Assembly (NCBI RefSeq): GCF_900113115.1
Contig: NZ_FOOF01000007.1
Location: forward strand, 124,001 to 188,000
DNA: 64,000 nucleotides
DNA from: Duganella sp. CF458
Lineage (GTDB): Bacteria; Pseudomonadota; Gammaproteobacteria; Burkholderiales; Burkholderiaceae_D
Direction of reading: 5' to 3'
The notes beneath the pieces are model-generated. The model was given only the letters and a program-made list of their open reading frames with translations, had not been told where the DNA came from and ran no database searches. Every line of letters begins with the position of its first letter. The stretch's first letter is position 1. A program made the position numbers and the translations under genes. Of the stretch, positions 27,428 through 36,462 are shown piece by piece.

Positions 27428-27985
27428 ATGACAAGCATCCGCCAGAACTTCTTCATGATCCTTGCGACAATGGTCATGTTCGGCGCTGCGCTGCTGATCA
27501 ACGAACTCCTGTTCAAGCAGCTGGAATTCGCGGAAGGTATCAACTGGATCTACCTCCCGGCCGGCGTGCGCCTGCTGGCCACCTTGCTGTTTGCCGAAGC
27601 AGGGGCGATCGGCCTGCTGGCGATCTCCTGGCTTTACTGCTTCCTGGTCCTGTTCCCGAATGAACCGGTGCGTGCTTTTGCGGGCGGCATCCTGGCCAGT
27701 GCCGCGCCCTACCTGGTCTACCTTGGCGCCAAGCGCTGGCTTGACCTGAAAGGCTCGCTGGCCAACCTGGCCGCCTGGCAGGTGCTGGTCTGTGCTATCG
27801 CATACTCCATAGCCAGCCCCTTGCTGCATCATATCTGGTTCGCCCTGTACGAGGGACGCGACCAGTTGCTGGGCAGCTTTGCCGTCATGGCGCTCGGCGA
27901 CCTGACGGGTACCGTGCTCCTGCTGTTCTTCACGAAATGGGTGATGCGGCTCTCCACCCAGGCGCCCCCGCAGCAGGAGCCCTAG
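27428..27985 (+). CDS. Integral membrane protein of unknown function (MASE1-like?)
   Basis: The 185-residue protein consists of about five or six hydrophobic helices. 'WIYLPAGVRLLATLLFAEAG' resembles the opening of MASE1 membrane sensor domains, but no cytoplasmic output domain follows, so the likeness may be shallow. It ends with a short proline- and glutamine-rich tail. The 3' end overlaps polB by 4 nt on the opposite strand. I do not recognise a specific function. Confidence 0.6.
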   Translation: MTSIRQNFFMILATMVMFGAALLINELLFKQLEFAEGINWIYLPAGVRLLATLLFAEAGAIGLLAISWLYCFLVLFPNEPVRAFAGGILASAAPYLVYLGAKRWLDLKGSLANLAAWQVLVCAIAYSIASPLLHHIWFALYEGRDQLLGSFAVMALGDLTGTVLLLFFTKWVMRLSTQAPPQQEP

Positions 27986-30285
27986 AACAAGGCCTGCTGC
28001 GCCGTGGTCAGCGCTGTGAAGCTGTCGTGCAGCGGCAGCAGGATGGCGTCCGCGATCGGCTGCAACTGCTTGTCGAGGTAGTGCTGGTAATCGATCGGCG
28101 AACGCTGGACTTCCAGCGGTTCCGGGCCGCTGGTGGTGATCACATAGCTGATGCGGCCGCCATTCTGGTAGCGCAGCGGCCGGCCTTGTGCCTTGTTGAA
28201 TTCATCGGCCAGGCGCGCCGCGCGCACCTGCGGCGGCACGTTGACCTGGTATTCGTCCAGCCGGTGGCGCAGGCGCTTGCGGTACACCAGCAGGTCGTCA
28301 TTTGCGCCGGACAGCGTATTGCGGGCGTATTCGCGCACGAAGTCCTGGTAAGGCTCGTTCCGGAAGATGCGGGCGAACAGTCCTTGCTGGAATTGCTGCG
28401 CCAACGGAGTCCAGTCGCTGCGCGCAACTTCGAGTCCGCGATAAATGATGTCGCCGTCGCTGGTCAGGCCCGCATAGCGTTTCTTGCTCCCCATGTCGGT
28501 GCCACGGATGGTCGGCATGAAGAACTTCCGGTAATAGGTATCAAACTCGATTTCCAGAAAGCTCTCCAGCTTGTACTTCTTGTGCAAGCGGTTGTTCCAC
28601 CATTTGTTGATCTTGGCGACCAGCGCGCGCGCAATGGCCAGCGCTTCTTCCGTTTCATGCGGGCGCTTGAGCCAGATGAAGATCGAGTCGGTATCGCCGT
28701 AAATCGCTTCATACCCTTCCTTTTCCACCAGCTCGCGCGTGAGCTTGAGCAGCTCGTGGCCGCGCAGCGTGACGGAAGAAATCAGTTGCGGATGGTAGAA
28801 ACGGCAGTCGGTGGAGCCAAGCACGCCGACGAATGAGTTCATCAGCAGCTTCAGCGCGGTCGACAGCGCATCGTTCTTTTCGCACTTGGCGGCATCGCGC
28901 CCTTGCCAGAGCTGGGTGGTGATGGCAGGCAGGCAGTGGCGCGTGCGCGAAAACTGGGCGCCGCGCATGCCCGGCACGGCGTCGTCATCGACCTCGCCTT
29001 CGACCATGCCAACAGGATCAACCAGGAAAGAACGGATGATGGACGGGTACAGGCTCTTGAAGTCCAGCACCACCACCGAGTCGTACAGGCCCGGACGCGA
29101 ATCCATCACGAAGCCGCCAGGCGATGCGACGGCCGGGATCTCGCCCACATTCGGTGCCACATAGCCTTCGCGATGCATGCGCGGCAGGTACTGGTGGCTG
29201 AAGGCGGCGATCGAACCACCCATATGGTCGGGCACCAGTCCCGTGACGTGGGAGCGCTCCAGGATGAAGTCCATCACGCGCGTCTTCTCGAAAATTCGCG
29301 TAACCAGCTCGCAGTCCTTCAGGTTGTAGGTGGCCAGGGCCGGCTTGTCTTCCCGGAAGCGGCGCTCAATCTCGGCCATCTTGTCGTAATCGCTGCCGAT
29401 GTCCTTGCCCTCCCCCAGCAAGGCTTGCGACACGTTCTCCAGGCTGAAGGACGGGAAGGTCCAGGACGCGGCGCGCAGGGCCTCGATGCCGTCGATGGCG
29501 ATGCGGCCCGGGATGGTGGCGAATACATAGCCGTCTCGCGCCTGGTGGGTGCGCCATTCGACCGCGCGGCCTTCGCGCCCAAGCAATAGCGGAACCTTGT
29601 ATTTGTCGGCGTTATTTTGCAGCGTTTGCAGGTCGAACTGCACCACGCTCCAGCCGATGATGGCGTCCGGGTCGTGCACACGGAACCATTCGTTGAGCTT
29701 TTCGATCACCCGGCGCGGCGTCGGGCAGTACTGCAGGTCGAAATCCACTTCGGGCGCCGCGCAAGGCTCTTCGCCCAGCATGTAGACCTGGCGCTGGCCG
29801 CAGCCTTCCAGCGCGATCGAATACAGGTCGCCGAAAGCGCTGGTCTCGATATCCAGCGACACCATGCGCAGGCGCGGGCGGTAGTCGGGCGCCGGCCGCA
29901 GCTTGCCGCCTTCGAATTCGACGCCTGCGGTGATGAAGCGCTCCATCAGGTAGCGCTCCGGCGGCTTGATGTCCGCCTCGTACAGGCGGATGCCGCGCTC
30001 GCCCAGCTTGCGCTCCAGCGCCAGCAGCTGCTTGTAATGACTGGCGTAGATGCCGACCACCGGCTCGCGCTGGAAAGTCTTGAGCGCCACTTCGCGCACA
30101 TCGATGCCAGGCATGTCGGCCACCAGGGTGGCGATCGTGTCGCGCAGCGAAGCCTCGGCGAAAGCCACCGAAGCTTGTGCTGTCAGCAATATTTTGCGGG
30201 GGCCGTCGTCGGTCGCGAGCCAGAACTCGATTTCCGTGCCATCGCGGGCATCGCGCCAGGCGCGGGTGAGGATAAAACCAGGCAT
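27982..30285 (-). CDS. polB: DNA polymerase II (family B), SOS-linked
   Basis: The 767-residue enzyme has all parts of a family B polymerase: exonuclease motifs 'SLDIETS', 'SVVQFDLQTLQNNADKY' and 'YNLKDCELV', and polymerase motifs 'DFKSLYPSIIR', 'KLLMNSFVGVLGS' and 'YGDTDSIF'. It takes part in DNA damage tolerance and replication restart. A LexA box adjoins its -10 box. With that -10 box, transcription would start at or next to ATG 30285, suggesting a leaderless mRNA; the upstream in-frame extension would run through the operator and is rejected. Confidence 0.93.
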   Translation of the reverse strand: MPGFILTRAWRDARDGTEIEFWLATDDGPRKILLTAQASVAFAEASLRDTIATLVADMPGIDVREVALKTFQREPVVGIYASHYKQLLALERKLGERGIRLYEADIKPPERYLMERFITAGVEFEGGKLRPAPDYRPRLRMVSLDIETSAFGDLYSIALEGCGQRQVYMLGEEPCAAPEVDFDLQYCPTPRRVIEKLNEWFRVHDPDAIIGWSVVQFDLQTLQNNADKYKVPLLLGREGRAVEWRTHQARDGYVFATIPGRIAIDGIEALRAASWTFPSFSLENVSQALLGEGKDIGSDYDKMAEIERRFREDKPALATYNLKDCELVTRIFEKTRVMDFILERSHVTGLVPDHMGGSIAAFSHQYLPRMHREGYVAPNVGEIPAVASPGGFVMDSRPGLYDSVVVLDFKSLYPSIIRSFLVDPVGMVEGEVDDDAVPGMRGAQFSRTRHCLPAITTQLWQGRDAAKCEKNDALSTALKLLMNSFVGVLGSTDCRFYHPQLISSVTLRGHELLKLTRELVEKEGYEAIYGDTDSIFIWLKRPHETEEALAIARALVAKINKWWNNRLHKKYKLESFLEIEFDTYYRKFFMPTIRGTDMGSKKRYAGLTSDGDIIYRGLEVARSDWTPLAQQFQQGLFARIFRNEPYQDFVREYARNTLSGANDDLLVYRKRLRHRLDEYQVNVPPQVRAARLADEFNKAQGRPLRYQNGGRISYVITTSGPEPLEVQRSPIDYQHYLDKQLQPIADAILLPLHDSFTALTTAQQALF

Positions 30286-30291
30286 GCCGAA

Positions 30292-30315
30292 ATTATACTG
30301 TATGAACACACAGTA
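30292..30315 (-). promoter_or_regulatory. LexA (SOS) box and -10 element of polB
   Basis: CTGTATGAACACACAG (30298-30313) fits CTG-N10-CAG and is flanked by TA on both sides, as in the best SOS boxes. The minus-strand TATAAT (30292-30297) directly abuts it, so LexA would cover the promoter. No clear -35 box is seen. Cleavage of LexA after DNA damage would release polB. Confidence 0.8.
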
Positions 30316-30318
30316 AAC

Positions 30319-30347
30319 TTGCAACATTAAGATAAGGTTGATAGAAT
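30319..30347 (+). promoter_or_regulatory. Promoter of the outer-membrane barrel gene
   Basis: TTGCAA (30319-30324), 17 nt and TAGAAT (30342-30347) precede the gene; transcription would start near 30354 with a leader of about 50 nt. The -35 box is only 3 nt from the LexA box, so LexA could also touch this promoter. Confidence 0.55.
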
Positions 30348-30403
30348 AGTATGTTGCCTTGTATCAAGAGCAGGCAACCTAACTAGAAATAGGAATACTT
30401 AAA

Positions 30404-30880
30404 ATGATCAAGCAAATCACCGCTGCCGCCCTGCTGGCAGTTACCTCCTTCGCAGCTTCCGCTGCTGAACCATCGTTCTACGTCGGTGGCGACGTAGGCT
30501 CCAGCAAGCCAAAAGACGTCAACAGCGAAACCAGCTACGGCGTGTTCGGCGGCTACAAGTTCGACGAGAACTTCGCTGTTGAAGCCGGCTTCCGCCGCCT
30601 GGGCAACTGGGAAGAAGACGGCATCGACGACAAAGTCACCCAGCTGTCCCTGTCCGTACTGGGCTCCGTCCCAGTAGCCGACCAAGTGGCCGTGTACGGT
30701 CGCCTGGGCTACAACCGCGTTGAAGAAAAGTTCGACGGCGATAAAGAGTCCAAGAACAAAGTCCTGTTCGGCCTGGGCGTGAGCTACCAGATCACCAAGG
30801 AAATCTCCGCACGCGTTGAATGGCAGCGTCCAGTCAGCCACTCGCGCAACATCAGCGTAGGCGTGGCTTACCACTTCTAA
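30404..30880 (+). CDS. Small outer-membrane beta-barrel protein (OmpA/OmpW-like fold)
   Basis: The 158-residue protein has a signal peptide ('ITAAALLAVTSFAASAAE') and about eight alternating strands beginning 'PSFYVGGDVGSSKP' and ending 'ISVGVAYHF' with C-terminal Phe, the insertion signal for the BAM machinery. There is no C-terminal OmpA peptidoglycan-binding domain. Codon use is strongly biased to preferred codons (many GGC, GAA, AAC), suggesting high expression. A promoter and a strong terminator bracket it as a single-gene unit. Function unknown. Confidence 0.8.
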   Translation: MIKQITAAALLAVTSFAASAAEPSFYVGGDVGSSKPKDVNSETSYGVFGGYKFDENFAVEAGFRRLGNWEEDGIDDKVTQLSLSVLGSVPVADQVAVYGRLGYNRVEEKFDGDKESKNKVLFGLGVSYQITKEISARVEWQRPVSHSRNISVGVAYHF

Positions 30881-30900
30881 GCTTTTGCTTTGCATGGAAA

Positions 30901-30929
30901 GCCGCCGGACCTGGTCCGGCGGCTTTTTT
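30901..30929 (+). terminator. Intrinsic terminator of the outer-membrane barrel gene
   Basis: A 9-bp stem GCCGCCGGA/TCCGGCGGC with a 5-nt loop is followed by six T. It lies against the stop codon of the convergent S41 peptidase gene. Confidence 0.9.
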
Positions 30930-32269
30930 CATTTGGGCTGCAGTGAAGCGAGGGCCGCTTCCAGCACTTCGTCGCGGCCGGCCCGCACGCCTTCGACCGT
31001 TTGCATGACCAGATGCTGCGGCTGCACGCCCACGCCGACGAAGGCGCGGCCATCCGGATAGGTATCCTGCTTGGTGCAGATGCGCGCACTACCGCCACCC
31101 GGCAGTTTGATGTGCAGCGGCTGGCCTGTGCTGCCGCCGGTAGCTTCGCCCACCAGGGTTCCGCGCTGCATGACGTCGAAAGCCACGGCAAAATCCTCGG
31201 CCGCCGAGAAGGTTGCCGCGCTGGTCAGTACCAGCACCGGCTTTTTGTACTGGCGCTGCGGGTCGGGCTGCACCGCATCGGGCGCCTCGGCATACATCGG
31301 CTGCGCCTTGTCCCAGGCGCGCCAGGTTGGCTTGTAATCGCGGGTGGACCAGCGGCTGGTCAGGAAAGCCTTGTCGTCCAGCGTGGACAGGATCTTGTAG
31401 CCCACATCCGAATTGCCGCCGCCATTACGGCGTACGTCGATCACCAGCGCCGAGGACTTGGCAATTTCGTCAAAAGCCGCCATCCACGCGTCGGCGGCAC
31501 TGTTGTCGTCAAAGCTATTCAGCGAGACGTAAGCCACGTCGCCCGGCAGCATGCTGAATTCAAAAGAAGGCGAGTTGACCGCGGCGGCCTTGCGGGCATC
31601 CCTGCCCACGCGCGCAACCTGCTGCTCGAACTGCTTGCCGGCGGCGTCGCGGAAAGTCACGCGTGCTGCCGAACCGACGGCGCCGCGCAGGAGCTGGCTG
31701 CCAAACGTGCGCAACGCTTCGTCCTGCGGTGTGGAGGCGCTCAAATACGGAGCGATCTCGCGTGCGGCGTAAGTCTTCACTTCGGTGCCATCCACCGACA
31801 CCACTTCCAGGCCAGGCATGATGCCTTTGGCGCGCAAGCCGGGATCCAGCACCTCGGTCACGATCACGCGGCCTTCGATGGGGCGCGTCACCAGCAGCGG
31901 CAGGCCGCCCATGCGTTCAGCCAGTTCCCCTGGCGGCATGACGTTCGTGTGGCCGTCTTTCAGCTTCGCCACCAGCTCCATCAGCACGCGGTAATACTCC
32001 TCGGTGCTGCGGGTCGCGCGTACACGCGGCAAGGTGTCCAGGTACAGCTTGTCCCAGTCCAGCTTTTCGAGGGTCCCGGTATCGACGAAGTTGTATTTCA
32101 CTTCCGACCATAACTTGGACAGGCCGGCGACCTTTTCGTCCTCGCTGATGTTTTCTTTATAAGATCCGGCCAGCGCTGCGGTCTCCCACTGCATGGCAGG
32201 CTGCTGCTGCGCCATCGCGCCGGTGGCCGCCAGTGCCAGGACCAGCGCCGCTACATGGCTTTTTGCCAT
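30929..32269 (-). CDS. Periplasmic S41-family (C-terminal processing) peptidase
   Basis: The 446-residue protein has a signal peptide ('VAALVLALAATGAMAQ'), an N-terminal helical part, a PDZ-like segment ('GLRAKGIMPGLEVVSVDGTE', near 150-170) and an S41 catalytic domain. 'ALVIDVRRNGGGNSDVGYK' and 'TSAATFSAAEDFA' carry the usual substrate-binding and catalytic Ser regions. It is divergent from an S9 peptidase, so the pair may degrade peptides in the cell envelope. Physiological substrate unknown. Confidence 0.85.
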   Translation of the reverse strand: MAKSHVAALVLALAATGAMAQQQPAMQWETAALAGSYKENISEDEKVAGLSKLWSEVKYNFVDTGTLEKLDWDKLYLDTLPRVRATRSTEEYYRVLMELVAKLKDGHTNVMPPGELAERMGGLPLLVTRPIEGRVIVTEVLDPGLRAKGIMPGLEVVSVDGTEVKTYAAREIAPYLSASTPQDEALRTFGSQLLRGAVGSAARVTFRDAAGKQFEQQVARVGRDARKAAAVNSPSFEFSMLPGDVAYVSLNSFDDNSAADAWMAAFDEIAKSSALVIDVRRNGGGNSDVGYKILSTLDDKAFLTSRWSTRDYKPTWRAWDKAQPMYAEAPDAVQPDPQRQYKKPVLVLTSAATFSAAEDFAVAFDVMQRGTLVGEATGGSTGQPLHIKLPGGGSARICTKQDTYPDGRAFVGVGVQPQHLVMQTVEGVRAGRDEVLEAALASLQPK

Positions 32270-32411
32270 TTTGTCTCCTGATTAAGCTGAATGCCCAGCA
32301 TTCTAGAGGCCCGGCGGCATAGACGCTACCCTGTTACAAGCCTGATACTTTTCGTACAGGGGACGGCTGTTAGAATCCATCCTCGAAGTTCTTCATTTTC
32401 CTTTCGAGACC

Positions 32412-34775
32412 ATGCGACGACTTGCACTTCCCATGCTGGCAGCCCTGCTGGCGGCCCCCGCGTTTGCGACTGCCCCTACCCCTATTACCCTCGACCAGGC
32501 CATGTCCCACCCGGACTGGATCGGTACACCCGTGGAAACCGCGTGGTGGAGCTGGGACGGCAAGCAGATTTTCTATAAGCAAAAGCGCATCGGCTCCTCG
32601 CTGCGCGACACCTTCCAGGCCGGCGACAAGCCACGCCTGGTGGCGGACTCCGAGCTGTCCAAGCAGGATAGCCCGAACATGGTGTTCAACCGCGAGCGCA
32701 CGCGCGCCATCGTGCTGCGCAATGGCGATTTGTTCGAACGCGACCTGAAATCCGGCGCCTTGCTGCAGATCAGCCGCGGCACCGCCAACGCTTCCACGCC
32801 GCAGTATTCGGCCGATGGCCGCAGCGTGCAGTTCAAGGTCGGCAACGACTGGTTCAACTGGAATCGCGCCGACCGCCTGGTCTCCCCAGTCGCCTTGCCG
32901 CGCGCTGCAAAAGATCCCTCCGCCGCACAGGATGAAGACTACCTGCGCGATATGCAGCTGCGCCTGATCACTACCCTCAAGCGCCAGAAGGATGAACGCG
33001 ACGAAACGCGCGCGCGCGCCAAGGCTGAACGTACAGCCGACGCCACCCGCGCTCCTACGCCGCTCTACTTCGGCGAGAAAGTCTCGATCGATGCTTCTTC
33101 CCTGTCGCCGGACGGCCGCTGGCTGGTGGTCGCCATTTCGCCGAAAAGCAGCGAGAACGGCCGCGTCGGCAAGATGCCGCGCTACGTGACCGAATCGGGC
33201 TACGAAGAATTCGACGACCAGCGCACCCGCGTTGGCCGCAACCTGCCGCTGGCTCTGTCGCTGAAACTGGTTGACCTGCGCACCGGCGTCATCAAGGACC
33301 TGTCGCTGGACTCGCTGCCGGGCATCGCCACCGACCCGCTGGCCAGCCTGCGTGAAGCAGCCAAGCAGCCGGCGCTGAAAGGCAATCGCGCCACCCGCCT
33401 GGAAGCCGATGAAGGCGACGGCATCGCCTGGAGCAACGATGGCGCCAAGGTCGCCGTCATGCTGCGCACTGTCGACAACAAGGATCGCTGGCTGGCCGGC
33501 ATCGACCTCGATGGCGCCAAGCTGAAGTCCCTGCACCGCCTGACCGACAACGCCTGGATCAATTACAGCTACAACGACTTTGGCTGGCTGCCCGACAACA
33601 GCACGCTGTGGTTCATGTCCGAAGAAACCGGCTACGCCCACCTGTACACCCTGGGCGCGGACGGCAAGCAGCGTGCCCTGACCAGCGGCAAATGGGAAGC
33701 CTCGAGCGTGAAGTGGAATGCCGACGGCACCCTGGCCTATATGCTGTGCAACCGCCGCACGCCGGGCGAATACGAGGTGTGCTCGACCTCGGCCAAGGAC
33801 GCCACCGTGCGCGAAGTGACCCAGCTCAATGGCGGTGTCGAACAGTTCGACCTGTCGCCGGACCAGCGCAAGCTGCTGGTGCACTATTCCTCCGCCTACG
33901 TGCCTTCGCAACTGGCGACCGTGCCTGCCGCCGGCGGCGCGGCGACCAAGCTGACCGATACCCGCAGCGCCGAATACAAGGCACGCGAATGGATCCAGCC
34001 GCAGATGGTGGCCGTGCCTTCGACCCACGGCGCCGGCCAGCCAATCTGGTCCAAGCTGTATCGCCCGGCTGCGCTGGAGCCGGGCAAGAAGTACCCGATC
34101 GTGATGTTCGTGCACGGAGCCGGCTACCTGCAGAACACCCACAACCGCTTCCCGAACTATTTCCGCGAACAGATGTTCCACAACCTGCTGGTTGAAAAGG
34201 GCTACATCGTGCTGGACATGGACTACCGCGCATCCAAAGGCTACGGCCGCGATTGGCGCACGGCGATCTACCGCCAGATGGGCCATCCTGAACTGGACGA
34301 TTATGTGGACGGCGCAAAATGGCTGGCAGCGAACCACCAGGGCGATATCGACAAAGTCGGCATCTACGGCGGCAGCTATGGCGGTTTCATGACCTTCATG
34401 GCGCTGCTGCGCGAGCCGGATTTGTTCAAGGCCGGTGCCGCGCTGCGTCCGGTGACCGACTGGACCACCTACAACCACGGCTACACCGCCAACATCCTGA
34501 ACACGCCGGACATCGATCCGGAGGCTTACCGCAAATCCTCGCCGATCGAGTACGCGGACAAGCTGAAAGGCCACCTGCTGATCGCCCACGGGATGGTGGA
34601 CGACAATGTGTTCTTCCAGGATTCGGTGCGCATGGCGCAGCGCTTCATCGAGCTGAAAAAGGATAACTGGGAACTGGCGGCGTACCCGCTGGAGCGCCAT
34701 GCCTACGTTCAGCCTGAGAGCTGGTACGACCAGTACCGCCGCATCTACAAGCTGTTCGAGAGCACCCTCAAGTAG
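32412..34775 (+). CDS. S9-family prolyl oligopeptidase-type peptidase
   Basis: The 787-residue enzyme has a signal peptide ('MLAALLAAPAFATAP'), a DPPIV-like beta-propeller (about 30-520) and an alpha/beta-hydrolase domain. The catalytic triad is visible: Ser in 'YGGSYGGFM' (near 655), Asp in 'GMVDDNVFF' and His in 'ERHAYV' at the end. It is expected to be a periplasmic dipeptidyl- or acylaminoacyl-peptidase. The gene is divergent from the S41 peptidase and overlaps the thioesterase gene tail-to-tail by 8 nt. Confidence 0.9.
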   Translation: MRRLALPMLAALLAAPAFATAPTPITLDQAMSHPDWIGTPVETAWWSWDGKQIFYKQKRIGSSLRDTFQAGDKPRLVADSELSKQDSPNMVFNRERTRAIVLRNGDLFERDLKSGALLQISRGTANASTPQYSADGRSVQFKVGNDWFNWNRADRLVSPVALPRAAKDPSAAQDEDYLRDMQLRLITTLKRQKDERDETRARAKAERTADATRAPTPLYFGEKVSIDASSLSPDGRWLVVAISPKSSENGRVGKMPRYVTESGYEEFDDQRTRVGRNLPLALSLKLVDLRTGVIKDLSLDSLPGIATDPLASLREAAKQPALKGNRATRLEADEGDGIAWSNDGAKVAVMLRTVDNKDRWLAGIDLDGAKLKSLHRLTDNAWINYSYNDFGWLPDNSTLWFMSEETGYAHLYTLGADGKQRALTSGKWEASSVKWNADGTLAYMLCNRRTPGEYEVCSTSAKDATVREVTQLNGGVEQFDLSPDQRKLLVHYSSAYVPSQLATVPAAGGAATKLTDTRSAEYKAREWIQPQMVAVPSTHGAGQPIWSKLYRPAALEPGKKYPIVMFVHGAGYLQNTHNRFPNYFREQMFHNLLVEKGYIVLDMDYRASKGYGRDWRTAIYRQMGHPELDDYVDGAKWLAANHQGDIDKVGIYGGSYGGFMTFMALLREPDLFKAGAALRPVTDWTTYNHGYTANILNTPDIDPEAYRKSSPIEYADKLKGHLLIAHGMVDDNVFFQDSVRMAQRFIELKKDNWELAAYPLERHAYVQPESWYDQYRRIYKLFESTLK

Positions 34776-35220
34776 GCTTGGCCACGCTGCTTGGCAGCGT
34801 CTGGAAATCGTCTGTCTGATACAGCGAGTGCCAGGCTGCCAGCAGCGCCGGCGGCGGCGTGACCAGCTTGCGCGCCGTCAGGTCCAGCCAGCCGCCCGAG
34901 CTGTTGATCCGGGCGGACAGCTTCCCATCACTGCGATACACATCGCTGCGCAGCATCCAGCGGCTGCCGTCCTGCGACATCCCGGCCAGCGCCAGCGTCA
35001 CGGTGATGGTATCCATCAGCAGCACTTCCTTGAAATACGCGATATCGTCCTTCATCACGACAGGACCGATGTTCAGGCGCTTGAATTCCGCCATCGGGAA
35101 ACCATTCTCACCCAGGAACATCATGCGGATATCGCCTGCCTTGTTCAGGTAAGCCGTGTTGGCCATATGGCTGTTGAAATCCATATCGCCCCAGCCAGCC
35201 AGCATCTTGCGTTCAAACAT
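34768..35220 (-). CDS. Acyl-CoA thioesterase, hotdog fold (4HBT-type)
   Basis: The 150-residue protein shows the hotdog thioesterase pattern 'GWGDMDFNSHMANTAYLNKA' with the family D-x-N-x-H segment, like 4-hydroxybenzoyl-CoA/YbgC thioesterases. It would hydrolyse an acyl-CoA in the cytoplasm; the acyl group is not evident. It lies 12 nt after the M20 hydrolase gene and probably belongs to the same transcript, the last gene of the puuD unit. Confidence 0.8.
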   Translation of the reverse strand: MFERKMLAGWGDMDFNSHMANTAYLNKAGDIRMMFLGENGFPMAEFKRLNIGPVVMKDDIAYFKEVLLMDTITVTLALAGMSQDGSRWMLRSDVYRSDGKLSARINSSGGWLDLTARKLVTPPPALLAAWHSLYQTDDFQTLPSSVAKPT

Positions 35221-35232
35221 TGCTACTCCCTT

Positions 35233-36462
35233 TTATTCGGCTGCGAGGAAGTCCAGCAAAGTCAGGGCCACGATCTTGGTTGCCTTGCGCAAGTCTTCCA
35301 GCAGCAGTTTTTCATCCGCCTTCTTGGCATTCGATTCGGGCACGCTACGCGGCCCAGCGCCATATAGTACTGCCGGAATGCCTTGTTCGCCGTACAGTCG
35401 CGCATCGGCGTACAACGGCGTGCCAACGGCAGGGATATCCTCCCCCAGCACCTGGCGTGCGTTCTTCTGCAAATTGGCCACCAGCTTTTCACCGGCCGGC
35501 AGCGGGCGCAAGGCGTGGGACAGCAGCAGGCGTTTGACCTCCAGGCGGATGCCGGGTTCGTCCTGCACCGCCTCTTCGATCAGCTTGCGCACTTGGGCTT
35601 CCACCGCGACCGGGTCTTCTTCCGGAATCATGCGGCGATCCATCTTCATCACGACCTTGCCCGGCACCACATTGGTATTGGTACCGCCGTCGATGCGGCC
35701 CACCAGCATGGTCGGCGAATCGATGCCAGGTACTTTGGACTTGATCTTTTTCAGTTCAGGCAACTGGCCGTAGATCGCGTTGAGGATTCTTGTTGCCGCC
35801 TGCAGCGCATCGTGGCCCGTTTCCGGCATGGCGCCGTGGCCGGATTTACCGTGCACCGTGATCTCCAGCTGGAGACAGGCATTGTGCGCGGTGACGATGT
35901 TGTAGCTGAAGCCTGCCGCAATCACGTAATCCGGCTTGGTCAGTTTTTCGCGCAGCAGGAAGCCTGGTCCCAGCAGGCCACCGAATTCCTCGTCATAGGT
36001 AAAGTGCAGCTCGACGCCGCCTTTCAGCTTGACGCCCAGCGCTTCCAGTGCGCGCACCGCGAAGATGTAAGTGGCGAAATCGCATTTCGACACGGCTGCG
36101 GCGCGGCCGTAGATGTAGCCGTTGTCGATCAAGCCGCCATAGGGTGGATAGGTCCAGCCTTCGCCCGGCGGCACCACATCGCCATGGGCGTTCAGCGCGA
36201 CGGTCGGGCCGCCTGCCGCATAGGGGCGGCGGATGATCAGGTTGGTGATCGATTCCATGCCGTAATCGCGTACTTCCTGCTCCGGCACGGCGTGCTTTTC
36301 CGCGTTCCAGCCATAGGCCTTCACCAGTTCCGCCACCGTTTCCGCATGCGGCGTGTTGTTACCGGGCGGGGTATCAGTTGGCACGCGCAGCACTTGCTGC
36401 AGGAAGGCCACTTCTTCCTCGAAGTGGTGGTCGATCCATTGGGTCAGTTTGTCGTTCATCAT
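35233..36462 (-). CDS. M20-family hydrolase with atypical metal site
   Basis: The product of about 409 residues has the M20 fold ('LNAHGDVVPPG', 'TYDEEFGGLLGPG', 'GKSGHGAMPETGHDAL'). The usual bridging-metal motif GR(G)AADMKGG reads 'GRAAAVSKCDFATY', and no His is seen near the C-terminus after 'YGAGP', so two canonical zinc ligands are missing or moved. It is translationally coupled to puuD (ATGATGA junction), implying a role with purine or ureide breakdown rather than general peptide cleavage. Substrate unknown; an ArgE/DapE-type deacylase is the nearest label. Confidence 0.75.
   Translation of the reverse strand: MMNDKLTQWIDHHFEEEVAFLQQVLRVPTDTPPGNNTPHAETVAELVKAYGWNAEKHAVPEQEVRDYGMESITNLIIRRPYAAGGPTVALNAHGDVVPPGEGWTYPPYGGLIDNGYIYGRAAAVSKCDFATYIFAVRALEALGVKLKGGVELHFTYDEEFGGLLGPGFLLREKLTKPDYVIAAGFSYNIVTAHNACLQLEITVHGKSGHGAMPETGHDALQAATRILNAIYGQLPELKKIKSKVPGIDSPTMLVGRIDGGTNTNVVPGKVVMKMDRRMIPEEDPVAVEAQVRKLIEEAVQDEPGIRLEVKRLLLSHALRPLPAGEKLVANLQKNARQVLGEDIPAVGTPLYADARLYGEQGIPAVLYGAGPRSVPESNAKKADEKLLLEDLRKATKIVALTLLDFLAAE

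Noticed and set aside
32370-34700. Long open frame on the minus strand opposite the S9 peptidase
   Set aside because: The plus-strand protein has an intact catalytic triad and signal peptide; the antisense translation has no family signature.
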